From: Enoplolaimus lenunculus | Taxonomy: Eukaryota; Nematoda; Enoplea; Enoplida; Thoracostomopsidae | Assembly: GCA_030248215.1 (NCBI GenBank) | Contig: JASANG010004130.1 | Coordinates: forward strand, 1 to 64,000 | Length of the DNA: 64,000 nucleotides | Direction of reading: 5' to 3' | Shown: one piece after another, positions 7,877 to 19,621 of the stretch | Numbering within the stretch: position 1 is the stretch's first letter | Layout of the letters: each line of letters begins with the position of its first letter | The notes under the pieces: model-generated | The model's input: only the letters and a program-made list of their open reading frames with translations | What the model was told of the DNA's origin: nothing | The model's database searches: none | Position numbers and translations under genes: made by a program

Positions 7877-10800
7877 CAGCCAAATAATATTTATGTGCTG
7901 CTGCTATACGGTCCCGTTCATAAACAGAAGCATTCGTATAATACCGTCCGTCGTTCGCAAGATCCGTGGTTACGGGTGTTAGCGTTCCGGCATCACACAT
8001 ATCGAATTTGTTGCGTCGCAGCCGGTCATGCGGGTAACCAAAATATTGCAGGCCGCTAAACGGCGCAACTGCAGTACGATTTGCAGCGCGCATCGCGATA
8101 TAGTAGCGTTTGAGCAATTCAAAATCCGCAGCGTTGTATTCAGGTAAGTGCCGGTCGCCTGGCGACGGAAACGGAACCAAATTAGAGCGGTCTTTTGTGA
8201 TGCATAGCCTAAAAATTGCTAAACTATTTGAAAATGCATAGCTTAAATTTTGAAACTTAAATGTGTGCAAAACTACTTACGACTGTATGGTGACTGCCAC
8301 AAAACTTGCTTAACACTATCGTCGGTAAATAAAATTAATATGCCCGTATCCACACGGTTCATATGGGATGCTAAATACAGCGCCAATATTTAGGTACTTG
8401 TTTGGTCACTCCTACCCACAAAAAGTTTCCGCCAACGTTTATAGAGTAGTGTCGCTACGGGCAGTTTTACTTTTCAAGCAAGAGGTCGCCGCGCCGCCCC
8501 TGAACTCCCCGCTATTTAATGAGACCATCAGCAGGAAGGGGGGACTTAACCCTCCGCACTATAATACAGCTTTGTATTTTAATAGATAAAATTTCCCAGT
8601 CTGGGACTGGTATTATTTAGGCCTCTCCAGAGGGTACTTTCCTATTATTTCGTTACGGGCTGTTATTTACTTTTAATCCGCCCACCGACACCCGTCGTTA
8701 TTCATATATATCCCGTATTGCAACTATCTGTTGAATTAAACATATATTTGTCTTGTATCGAAAGCTTGAGCGATAATACAAGGTTAAACTTAGGAATGTA
8801 CTTTCAAAATTTAACTATGCCTTGAAGCTGCGAACTCAAATTTATTTGGTCCTGAAGTCATTTATGCCCTGCAATTAGGAATAACTGACATTTATAGACC
8901 CAAATAAGGATTTAGGGACTATTTGCTTACGGAGTCGTATCAGGGATATGGGCACCAATTGATATCTTGCTTGGGATCCTTTGAAATTGCGGGAGGTTCA
9001 GGAGTGCGGCAGCGCCCTGATTGAAAAGTAAAATATGCTAATAGAACACTACACGACGCTTCTTTCATTTATCAAATTACCACTAGTGTGACGAGGGAAA
9101 TAACCAAAATTTGACGCATGTATTGTAATTCAAAGAACGCCGGTCTATCTACGTTGTTTCAACTCAAATAGCAAAATTCATCCGCTGCTAAAATTGATTT
9201 TTGGGCATAACAGGGTTAATAGTAGGCACAAAATAAAAATTTAAACAGATGTACATAACTTTTACATTCTACTTTAAATTAGATGTAGTGTTATCGTAAG
9301 CGCATATATATTTAACTTGGCCAGAAATAGAATGAAACTCGCCTTCATATAGGGGTACAAAATTACAGGTAACAAAATTCATATTGACCGAAATGTGATT
9401 AAGTTTAGTGTAACAAATATCCAAAGTTTGTGTACCAATTTACTATTATTATTATTATTATTAGACACATGCTTTGTGGCACCACTGTGCAAACTCTGCG
9501 CTTGTTTTCCTTTTTTTGAGATTGAGGCTAGAAATGTCTCTCAGCTAAGAATACTTTTAGTTTACTCAATTCAAATCTATCAGGAACCACATTACACGTA
9601 GCAAATCCAAACATTTTTATTTTTATTCAAATTTTTACAGCGTAAAACTAATTCTAAAAAACTAAATAAAATAATACAAAATTTCATACCTATACGAATA
9701 TCCCATTACTCTATCATCTGCACTACCAACAGTACTGAGGTCACTCGCCGGATCCAAGTATTTAAGCAGAGAACCATTCTTCCAAATTGCCGAAACCGGA
9801 ACTGAAAATTGTCCTACAGAAGCGTTTGTGACCCCGGCCAACGATTCATTGTAATGACCTCTAGATTCTCTGCCGGCAGTCCAGGTTACACCGTCCACTG
9901 ACGCCATTAGGTCTCCCTCGTAGCTGGCGTCGATAAAAATTTTCGCGTTCCAGTAGCACATCGCAATTTGGGTTTTTCTGAAAATTTTTAAATTTCATAG
10001 GCCTTTCGCTGTCAGACCTGGGCATTAAGGCAGCGAACAAGTGTACGGCTGGGACGGGGGCTGATATTTCTTTGGCCTCTCCAGAGGGTACCCCATTGTT
10101 ATTCGGTTAGGACTGTTATTTATTTTAACCCGCCGTCCACCACCCTTCGTTACTGATATATAAGACCACGTATAGAACAGGGCCGGATCGTTTTCCAGAG
10201 GGGCTATAATAGAGTCAGTTTAAGCTTTAGACTAATTTTTTGCTTAGGCTTAGGCTTAGGCTTAGGAATATGCCTATACTACTGTTCCGGCCCTGTTCTA
10301 TACATGGGCCGATATATATCCGGTATTCCAACAATCCGTTGGATTAAACGTTTATTTATCTTGTGTCAATAGCTTGAGCGGTAATGCAAGGTTATACTTA
10401 GGAATGTACTTTCAAAACTTAAGTATGCTTTAAAGTTCAAACTCTGCTTTATGTGGTCTTGGAGTCATGTATGCGCTACAATTAGGGTTAGTTGACATTT
10501 ATGGACCCAAATTAGGGTTTAGGGACTCTATCCGCTTACGGACTCTTATTAGGGATACGGACTCCAGTTGATTGGGCCTGAAAACGAGGACCTCCTCTTA
10601 TTACCCCCTCTTATTCGGGTCACTACAGTAATCTTGCACTCTTTTCCTAACCTTATAGCGGCAGGTAATCTTTTAGATTCGGGCCACACGTTATTCGTCA
10701 AGCTACATCGAGTCTTTATCCACTGAATTCTGTGGTCCTTATCTTGTTTTCTAACGCCCCGGCCGCCGCCGATTATAGGCGTTTTCAAAAATACACCAAT

Positions 10801-12369
10801 TGCGGTGCGATTTGAGAGCAATTTCCATAAATTACGCGCACCAACATAGTTATCTGGTTGATACACAGGATACTTGTCAGCGGATAAATTGTAATATTTG
10901 CTATTCAGCGAAACCCAATCATACATTGAACTGCCGGTTTGACCAAAGAGATTTGAATGGATATGATCGCGAAGACCAATTCCGCCCTGGAATCAAAACA
11001 CAATCAAAACTGAACAATATCCGAGCCAGATTGTAATAGTGAAACTTGCCTGGATCCGGAAGCTGACGTAAAATTGCCAAAATTAGTTACTGATTGCCTG
11101 CCGGAACCGGAACCAAATGGTTTGTGAAGCTTTGATACATTTGTTTTCATTGTTTAAATGGTAAAATTTTCTCAATGAAAAATCGCCGATAACGGTATTT
11201 ACGTTTTCTGACATGCTTGCAGTGACTTTTTTTATTTAAAACTTCAGGATTAATTGATCATGACGGTAAAATTGAAATTGTTCAGTAATTAACTGATTAA
11301 CGATGGCGTTAGTCGACTTCCGGCTCGAAGGAGCGGCCAACCGGCTATCATTGTCGGATCACTTCCGATCAACAAAGTCAGCGGTCCGATCCAGCGTTTG
11401 GCGGTCAGGTCCGAGTTCAGTTGGCTTAATCAGTATTAATATATACAGCATTAATTTTGACCCAAAGCCAGCTCAACATACTAGAAGGGCGAAAATTTTT
11501 CAAGGACGAACATTCGAAGATTTTAGATGAGCAATGAATGAACTCCCTAAATCAAGATATACTACGATCCTGTACAAACTTCATACAAGTTGTGGCATTA
11601 TTTTTCGAAGTTTGTTTAGCCCAGTTATCCGTTTTCTTACGTGGAGCTTCAAGGAACTTAGCATTTACAAAGTATTTAGTATTTGAAGTTAAGCATCGCC
11701 ACGGTGGAGACGATGTGAAGGAAAGTTGGAGTAAAGTTGTTGTTGCTGTTCTGGAATTGTTACATAGCATAGGGTGCTGGGGGTGGTTTATGGAATAATT
11801 ACGGAACTGTTGGGGATTTATGAAAAACATTTAAGCTTTAGTTTAATTTTTTGCTTAGGCTTAGTCTTAGGTTTAGGCTCAGGCTTAGGAATAGGCTCAT
11901 CTATACGCTTAGGCTTAGGCTTAGGCTCAGGAATATGCTTATACTACTGTTCCAGCCCTGTTCTATACATGGGCCGGTAGTTGAACGGGTAATAAACATT
12001 TCTACGGTCGCGTCATTAAATCGCAGCGATAAGCGCACACCGGGATAGAACTGAATTAAGTGGTAACTTGGGGGCTTATAGAACCAGTAAATCATCAATT
12101 TCTCACTGTCCTCTTACCAGGGTTGCCATGCCACCAATTTGATAACTGGGTTCAAGCAACGCAACCGAGTTAGCACCAGCGTCCGCAGCTGAAAGAGCTG
12201 CCGCGATTCCACCCGGAGTTGCACCATAAATAACAACATCGTAGCTGAAAGCATTGGCCGCGCTAATCAGGCTGCCAGGGGAAAAAATAATCGGTAACCA
12301 TATCGTTAATATTAATTGGAAAAACGTTCTACGTTGAGTCCAAAAAAGTGCCTTGAAATGAATCTGCAT
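7877..12369 (-). CDS. Secreted FAD-dependent oxidoreductase, exons 1-4 (3' exons outside window)
   Basis: Four exons join in frame with GT-AG introns: 12369-12118, 10986-10652, 9977-9690 and 8208-7877, about 402 residues. Residues 16-40 form a hydrophobic signal peptide ending ANA. DVVIYGATPGGIAAA (about 44-58) is the dinucleotide-binding loop and LLEPSYQIGGMATL-GGIGLRD continues the FAD-binding fold. Exon 3 opens with FIDASYEGDLMA and includes TAGRESRGHYNES; exons 3 and 4 join at MGYSYR-LCITKDRSN. These match the FAD_oxidored family (PF12831), common in bacteria and fungi. Family members run to about 550-600 residues, so the C-terminal part is missing; exon 4 ends in a strong donor (GTAAGTATAAG). 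The introns are about 1131, 674 and 1481 bases, each with a repeat insertion, and intron 4 runs at least 7.9 kb through the retroelement. The substrate is unknown. A truncated gene is the alternative reading. Confidence 0.85.
8600..8975 (+). mobile_element. TA-target MITE (family M1), truncated copy in FAD gene intron 3
   Basis: It aligns by eye with the complete copy at 40634-41052: GGCCTCTCCAGAGGGTAC, then AAGCTTGAGCGATAATACAA, then repeated GGACT/CTATTTGC segments. The terminal CACTACAG is missing on the right. Confidence 0.7.
10046..10630 (+). mobile_element. M1 MITE in FAD gene intron 2, split by a TTAGGC element
   Basis: The left part has GGCCTCTCCAGAGGGTACC and the right end is CGGGTCACTACAG followed by TA, as in the other M1 copies. 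A second element (10164-10310) interrupts it, so M1 inserted first. The right end lies only about 20 bases from the exon 2 splice donor at 10651. Confidence 0.8.
10164..10310 (+). mobile_element. TTAGGC-cored inverted-repeat element (family T), complete
   Basis: A 147-bp element whose ends are inverted repeats: CACGTATAGAACAGGGCCGG at the left and CCGGCCCTGTTCTATACATG at the right. The core is GTTTAAGCTTTAGACTAAT followed by four TTAGGC-like units. GATATATA flanks both sides, a possible 8-bp target duplication of hAT type, one base off at the left. Confidence 0.75.
11830..11973 (+). mobile_element. Family T element in FAD gene intron 1
   Basis: It has the same TTTAAGCTTTAG lead-in, about ten TTAGGC-like units, and the right end CCTGTTCTATACATGGGCC. 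The left terminal repeat is absent. The minus-strand reading of the TTAGGC run gives a spurious Leu/Ser repeat. Confidence 0.75.
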
Positions 12370-12952
12370 AGCTGTTGGTTTGTTCTTGAACGTGGGTACG
12401 TTACCAAGACGAGCTGTTTGTATGTAAAATCTTCACATTAACATTTGTTAGCATTCATCAGGAGTAAACCGATAATAAAAATAACAGAAACGGAAAACGG
12501 ATATTGAAGTATAAAAGTTTCTTTTCAACCAATAAAATTCGGGCGTTCATATATTCGTGACGTCCTCTGTAGCCAGACCTGCAATTATGTCTAGCTAATG
12601 AATCAATACAACACATTTTAATCTAAAGTTTAGTATTTAAGCAACGTTATTATAAAGCTTTAAACAGTTATCAATAGAGAACACTGATAACGTAGAGCTA
12701 CCGACAAAGCTGGGCGAATATAACCGTAAAAAATTTAAGCGCAGCCCCTTATACAGTGTCCAGAAACTTTGTTGGAGCAGCAGACAAATGGGCACGGTTA
12801 ACGAGAAAACGGAGGTGTAACAAACCGGAGTCGAAGTTCAATAAATTTGCCGGCACCAAAGGTGTAACCAAACTAGAAAAAGATGACGTTAAATCGGCTA
12901 AATTCAACAATAATATGCAAATTATGGTCAGACATTATTTATACTTGTATGT
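12370..12952. promoter_or_regulatory. Upstream region of the FAD oxidoreductase gene
   Basis: The gene starts at 12369 on the minus strand, so its promoter should lie here. The DNA is AT-rich and no TATA box or initiator can be named with confidence. No coding sequence was recognised. Confidence 0.3.
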
Positions 12953-13197
12953 CAGGTTACAACCGGAAGTCTGCTTTCCTTAGACTCCAGCAGAAGTTTT
13001 GCCGGAGGTTCCGTCAATTTCGGTAATGAGATTGTGCATAGTTTCAAAAAAACTGCTTTGTTTACTGCGTTTCGGTTTAACCTAATATACAATATTCAGG
13101 AAAAATTGTTGAGAGTCGGTAAAAAATAGTGTAATTTCGGCTTTGGCGAATTGCGTTGACCTGCTGCTCCAGTACGTTTACCTCCGCTTTCACCCTG
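12953..13197. mobile_element. hAT-like MITE (family D)
   Basis: It starts CAGGTTACAACCGGAAG and ends CTCCGCTTTCACCCTG, a diverged form of the inverted repeat CAGGGTGCAACCGGAG. The flanks TTGTATGT and TTTTGTGT agree at 6 of 8 bases, which fits an old hAT target duplication. Confidence 0.65.
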
Positions 13198-13717
13198 TTT
13201 TGTGTATTTAACACAGCTTTGAAAATTGCCCAGTTACAAATCCACTGAATGTTACAAACTACAAAGTTTCATCATCGAAATTTCCGGAACCTCATGCGGA
13301 ATTTTACCGGGACAGGGTAGAACCATTCTCCGGCTCCGGTTATGGCCTGATGAATAGTATTATATGCCAATGTTACTTTAAGTAATGTAACAGGTTTCAA
13401 AGCGAAGATATACACATCCACTTGATTACAGTGTCCGAAACAATCGTTGTCCCATTCGTATCGTTCAAATTCAACTAAAATTCCATGTCAAAGCTCCGCA
13501 ACAGATTACTTTGTAGTGTGTATTGCGTAAGGATAATCTTCGATGGACGTTTACCATGGTAAGATATAAAGGCGATGGCGAAAAACCGCAGTCTTCTGCA
13601 CCTAAACGGAGACTGTTACGGAGTATATATAGATACGGTAAGGAAAATAGAATGGGTATACGAAAACTTAACCATTTCTCACATGAATATTTTCTATTTC
13701 CGCTGAGACTTACTTTT

Positions 13718-13790
13718 ATGCTAGGATTCGAACTCCAGTGACTGGAGTGGAAGGCGTATACCATCACCACTTAGCTATAGGAGCTTGACG
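13718..13790 (-). pseudogene. tRNA-like relic with A and B boxes
   Basis: On the minus strand TAGCTAAGTGG matches the RNA polymerase III A box and GAGTTCGAATCC the B box, with tRNA-like spacing. CTTCCAC between them recalls the anticodon loop of tRNA-Gly(UCC). The anticodon and T stems do not pair well and no acceptor stem closes, so this is a decayed tRNA or a tRNA-derived SINE head. Confidence 0.45.
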
Positions 13791-13898
13791 CTCGAGCCCG
13801 AGGGGGCTCCACGTCTTGTGGTGATTTAGTACTATGTATACGTGTTGCAATTGTTACACACGGTGCGATGTATATTAATTAACGTATATACACTGCGC

Positions 13899-13920
13899 TG
13901 AGTTGCCTATAGGCAACTCA
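13899..13920. repeat. 22-bp perfect palindrome
   Basis: TGAGTTGCCTA is followed directly by its reverse complement. It lies about 110 bases from the tRNA-like relic; no role is evident. Confidence 0.8.
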
Positions 13921-14143
13921 ATGTGAGATGGGATTAAAATTAAACGCACCGAAAGATGCAATTTTTGTAAAACTACGGAAAATTAAGCTACCAAAATCGT
14001 CGGAACCTCCCGCAGAAATTCTACCAGAACCAGATATCGATTGTCAGCCGGAGGAGCCAGAGCTCCGGTTGCACCCTGCCTGGCTGCTATTATCATATGA
14101 GCAAGCGAACCAAGCTACATTTTCTCCATGCGCCAGAGTTTTT

Positions 14144-14466
14144 GGCTCATGATACTTTTAACGGACGTCCAGGTTTCCGGTGGGTATATAAAAGAGTAAG
14201 TTTAGACTAAATTTTTTGCTTAGGCTTAGGAACTCATTTTTGCAACGCTTAGGCGGCCCATGTATACGACAGGGCCTAATCGCTTTCCGGCGGGGCTATA
14301 TGGAGTCAGTTTAAGATTTAGACTAACATTTTTGCTTAGGCTTAGGAAAAGGCTTATCCTTCCGCTTACGCTTAGACAAAGGAATATACTTACACTACTG
14401 TTGTATTCCTATTCTATACATGGGCCGGTTTAGGCTTTGGAAAACGCATACCTACTGTTACGCCCC
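14144..14466 (+). mobile_element. Family T element carrying a nested second copy
   Basis: The outer copy has GTCCAGGTTTCCGGTGGG, then AAATTTTTTGCTTAGGCTT, and ends CTACTGTTACGCCCC, the same layout as 62758-62944. A second element of the same family is inserted within it. Confidence 0.7.
14255..14426 (+). mobile_element. Inner family T element (172 bp)
   Basis: It is bounded by GGCCCATGTATACGACAGGG and CCTATTCTATACATGGGCC. The core again has AGTTTAAGATTTAGACTAA and TTAGGC-like units. It lies within the TTAGGC run of the outer copy. Confidence 0.75.
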
Positions 14467-14641
14467 GAAAAGCAACATTTGCCGAGTTTTTATGGCGCTA
14501 CAAACTAAAGGTTGAACTACAAAACAGAATTTTAAAATCCATCAGCTCTAAGCAAAACATACCAATCATAAGTTTATTGATGTTAATGCACGACACCATG
14601 CACACCACAGTACAGCGTAAACAGTTGTATAGTTCCTAAAT

Positions 14642-14834
14642 TACTGTACTTAGTGATTCGATCGAATAAAAAGGGGACCGAGATTTATTTGGCCTCTACA
14701 GAAGGTAAGTACTCCCTGCTAATCGGTTATGACATTTATGGACTCTATTTAGAGTTATGGACTCTATCCGCTTACGGACTCCTGTTGATTGGGACTCAAA
14801 TGGCGGACTTCCTCTTATTCGTGTCACTACAGTA
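14642..14834 (+). mobile_element. M1 MITE, internally deleted copy
   Basis: TA-CTGTACTTAGTGATTCG stands at the left and GTGTCACTACAG-TA at the right, with the CTCTATCCGCTTACGGACTC block between. It is much shorter than the 419-bp complete copy. Confidence 0.75.
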
Positions 14835-17800
14835 ATTTGCATCAACTGTAACTTTTGTGTATGTTCATATTTCCAAAATTTGCAAAGCAGCTACTTCAAT
14901 GCAGGTTTGTCTCAAATGATATACTTACACAGCGAACTGGAGGTAAAAAAGTAAATTTTCACTGCAATCAAACATCAAACGTAATAATCACGTAGAAATA
15001 CAGCAGTTTCGACCAATAACGGAACCTTTATGGTTTTTGCACAATTTGAAGCTTCGAGATACGTATTGCCATTTGAAATTTTCTTGTATGAAAAGTTAAA
15101 AACAACTTGAATCACTATGCGTCGTAAAAAGTGCTTGGTACGCTCACACGCAGTATCCAGCAGGTTTAGGAATTGTGTCCAAAATAAAACGATATTTTAA
15201 GCGCTTTTCGAAGTTTAATAAATAGCATTTTTCCGAACGTTTTTTAGTAAATGAAGAAACACCAAAATTAATCCCTTGCGTATCAAAACCATATTATATA
15301 AATGATTTTTAGCGTTTACCAAAAGCTACGTTCGCATCAATGTAAACGCTAATTTCAAAACGTGAAAAGTGTTTTGTATTTTTGACACGGTTGTTTACAC
15401 TTGCTCGGACGCAGCATCCGGAACGTTTACGTTGGATTTCGGAACCGGAGCCAGACAGCAATGTAGTCACAACTGATACACACGCGATAAAATATGCTCG
15501 TTTGCATTCAGCTGTCGTCATTTTATAAACCGCGATGAGTTAATTGCAGCGAAGTATTCATTTTCATATATGCTGCAGACACAACACCATCAACTCCTAT
15601 TTATCCTGTTCCTTCGATATAGACCCGTTTGCTTAAAATTTCGCTACACTAGGCAAAGTGCGAGTGCTCAACTTTGCGACATATAGGAATATAAATCTGA
15701 GCAATATTTACTTTCTGTATTGTATTTACAACATAGCAGACCTTCAAGAACCAAAAAATTTTCCTAAATTTCAATAGAGCAAAAACGAAACAACACACAT
15801 TCCCTTTCTACATCATTTTTGTGAACAAATATGATTTTTTCTGTATGACAAAACAAAACAAATATGCCTACATCTGTATACAATCATAGTAATATCATGA
15901 AATGCGTTGTAATGAATGCATATATACAAACATATTTTCACAGTCATACTGCATGATACATATGGACGTGACCACCTAAAAACTAATCGCATCATTGCTG
16001 AAACTGAAGGTAATTTTAGACGACATAATTATGCATCATTTGATTTCACATCCAAATGAAGTGGGACCATTAAAGATGGAAGTAAGTCCACATTTGCAAA
16101 TGTCGTCCCGAAATCCTTCAGCTTAGTAAATGTGATAGTACATAATTTCAAATTACAGATCTGCACTGCATATATCGGCAAACGAAAATACTCGGATACA
16201 TATCCGCAAACAAATATATCCAGCATCTGTATAAGTATCAGGAAAAACGTTAGTACATAATTTCAAATTACAGATCTGCACTGCATATATCGGCAAACGA
16301 AAATACTCGGATACATATCCGCAAACAAATATATCCAGCATCTGTATAAGTATCAGGAAAAACGTTTACGATATGCAGATATGAAAACATCTGCTGACCA
16401 ACACCAGTCTCCAACTATGCCGTAAGCCAAACCAATATTAGACAAGGTACTCCTGTAAGTCTCAGTTGAACCACGCTCGCAAATATACCGTAAAATTTCA
16501 AGAATAAAGTTGTATATATTTATCAATTTTCAACAGGCCAGGCGGCAACATTTAACGAATAGTGTCAAATATATTTGCCGTTGTTTAAAAACATCTGCGA
16601 ATTGAAACGTATGTTTCATGGTCCATGATTTTTTATAGTATTAAACGTCTATTAAAATACTAATTTAAACTGGTATTCAAAATTGAGAAGGGATATATTC
16701 CTTTTTTAAATTTTTGGAAACAGCAAAACGCCTTCACAGGCTTTTGAATAACCCGCTTGATTCTAGATTCCAAAAGTTAGTTGTATAACCACCCGAAATA
16801 GGATGGCAACTAAAGTTCGGATTAGGTAAAAATTTGCAATTCTGATTTGTTTGTGAAAGAGCCAAATTCCACAACGTTCGGCAATATATGTTTACATTTT
16901 TAAATAATAAAAATTTCTAGTAACTTCTCATATAAATCAATATTTTTTGCTTCTCAGGTTACAAATCTCAGAACAGAGCTCGGGCACAAAATAATTGCGT
17001 TCGCTAAAAACGTACATTAGCTGGAAAATTAAATATTATTAGTTTATTGCAGACTGCAACGTGTAAAAGTTATCCGGCTACCATCGCGTTAGTATTCTGA
17101 AACAAATTATCGATACCTCATAGATTTGCAAACCAAAAGGTTGGGATTCGGTCAAATGGTGAATTCGGTGCCACCTTAACCTGAAAAGGAACCCATGGCT
17201 TCGCTCTTGATACGTAATACATAAAATTGCGATTGCACGAAAAAACCGTACCAATATGTACTTATACGTAATACAATATTATACTTCTGGACTCAAACAT
17301 AAACAAACATTTCTAAAAATCATACACCAGCTCAATAAATAAGCTAAAATATACGATCGTCCACTATACTCAACTCAATACATCACACTTCAATATAAGA
17401 GCAGGAACAGGACCAGAAACAGTCACCTAAAACACAGTCTGCGGGTAAATTTTTCAATCCAAGTTCACTAAGATAGCCAAAAGACCAACAATTAATGATT
17501 CATTTTTACAGTTGGTGGCTCTCGTACATCCCCATCCACACGCTTATAATTAGGCTTAGGCTAAGGCTGCCTATACCTAGGCATTTGCCTAACCATTAAC
17601 CTTAAACGTGGACGGAAACTGTACGAGATCTGTAATAGACACAATTTCATTTTGATTATAAATAACTTCCAATATTTTAAAATTATTATACTTACAGCTA
17701 TCAATATTTTCAGGTCTTTTAAAAGCTTATATTGACAATACAATCTCAAGATATAGATTGCATATTAGAAGCATACCAGCTCTGGTATTCTATTGACGGA

Positions 17801-19621
17801 TAATTATTACTAAAAGTCTAACAGCCTGTATATTATATATTATTAATAACCAACATCACAATATTTTGCAGCGAACTTTATTCGTAATGATATAAATAAG
17901 CACCTCCCATTTAATACTAAGACTCTTGTAAACACAAAATTAAAACATATTACAGCAAGTAGTACTAAAGTACTTTTACTTAAAATACCGGCTATGGCTT
18001 CCTATTATTTGGTATCCGGTTGAACCTTTCCGTGTAAAAACAGAACGCCAGTAGCATATGATTGCAATTTGTAAACTTCTTAAAATATTCCAAAAACAAT
18101 ACCACAGTAGGCTAATCCACAGACATAGCGAGGTTTATACTAATTTAAAAAATCAGGAATAACGTGGTTTCTCAATTGGTTTTATAACCAGTTAACAATG
18201 GGTTTGATGTTAATCAAATATGCAAAGGCGGAGAACTAGGCTTGTTATGTGTTATTTACAATTACTTACTCATAATTGGCGCCAGAATCAACATAAGTTA
18301 TTGCTAATGAGTGTTTTAATTAGAACAGTGTCACTCGTTAAGTCCATTTTTACAATAAAAACATATGACCTACGCCTGTATTTTGAAATGTGTGTAGCAC
18401 CTATAACCAGTTGGTGATAGGGGTTGTAACTTTCAAACCAGAAAATGCTGAGGTTTGAAATTTGGTGATAGGTGCTATATGCATTTGAGAATGTCGGACC
18501 TTATCATAATAAACACGTGTCGTGTAATTGATAGAACAGTGCCTCGTTTTAACATACATTTATATTTCCTTTTATTGTTAGATTGAATTAACGAGCCATA
18601 ACAATTTTGGAATTTGCTGTCATTATGTTTACCTTAAATGCCGACAACATTTCCAGACCGACAAAAGTTGTTGTGAACGAAAAATATTAAAAGTGATCCA
18701 CAGTTCATTTTAAATTTCAGTAGATCACACATAAATTAAGACAGTAGCGCTTTAAGCATTCAAATTGATAAACGAACGACCAGCGGATGTCTTGTTTTTC
18801 CGACTTCAAATAAATCCGTCTTAAATTCGATTGGCTTTTATTTTTCGCAACAATTTTTGCATCAATGGAGCTTTTTGTTTCGCTGAAACAATCAGGATAT
18901 TATAGTATTACCAACGATTACAGAGATTTGGGAGTTTTTCAAAAAATGTCAACTAGGAGCGCAGCAGATAGCCCCAAAACGGAAGGCATATCAAAGTATT
19001 GGTCTTGCGACGTGTCTGGAAAGCAATCCGAATTGATTGGCACCAACAGTCAAAAGAAAGGCAGTGTACTTAAAAACTATCCAGTCAGTTGCCATTGCAT
19101 TTTTCTGTACTAAATGTTTTAAATTTTTAGGTTTAATTGGGGGTTTAAAGCGTGTGCGAAACGGCAGCATCCCTATAATTTTGTAGTGGTGTCAACTGGC
19201 ACCCGAAAACCCCTGTTCTTGCGCGCCTGAGGCATTAAATCAAATATATAGTAGTGTACGCTGGCATGCAGGTGGATATTTCTGAAAAAATTATTTTAAT
19301 TAGGCCTAAGTACACTAGGTGAAAAGCCAGGACACCGGGGCATCGCCATAAATTATGGTTAGCCAATATAGTATGCGCTAGTAAAGGTGTCTAACTTGTT
19401 CTCCGATTAAAACTCTAGTAGATACAAATTTGAATCGAAGCATATGAAAATGACAAAAACAACTTTGATACAGCATAAACCAGTTAAACATATACAACAA
19501 AAGTAAAAATAAAGTGGATTTTTTACTAAAACAGGATAGCGAAAGATACCAGATTTAAAGCACAGAAACCTGAATTGCGCTGGTATTCTAGACACAGCAT
19601 TTAAATCTAAACACCACTTAC
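14835..19621. other. Intergenic and Elongin A 3' region, no gene recognised
   Basis: Apart from the duplication at 16136-16365, this is AT-rich DNA. The last coding exon and the 3' untranslated region of the minus-strand Elongin A gene should lie here, probably between 17500 and 19600, but no exon could be read with confidence. A TTAGGC fragment stands at about 17550-17575. The plus-strand frame 18865-19113 has no recognisable motif. Confidence 0.4.
16136..16365. repeat. Exact tandem duplication, two 115-bp units
   Basis: Units 16136-16250 and 16251-16365 start TAGTACATAATTTC and end GGAAAAACGT. I found no difference between them, so the duplication is recent or is an assembly artefact. Confidence 0.9.

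Noticed and set aside
11774-12098. Leu/Gly/Ser-repeat ORFs
   Set aside because: They are translation of TTAGGC-like runs in a family T element.
13718-13790. Functional tRNA-Gly gene
   Set aside because: The anticodon and T stems do not pair and no acceptor stem closes.
17561-17749. Basic tail (RPRLRLMVRQMPRYRQP) as the last Elongin A exon
   Set aside because: The possible acceptor gives the wrong phase, and the residues do not match the family tail.
18865-19113. 82-residue plus-strand ORF
   Set aside because: No recognisable family; it lies in the expected 3' region of the minus-strand Elongin A gene.
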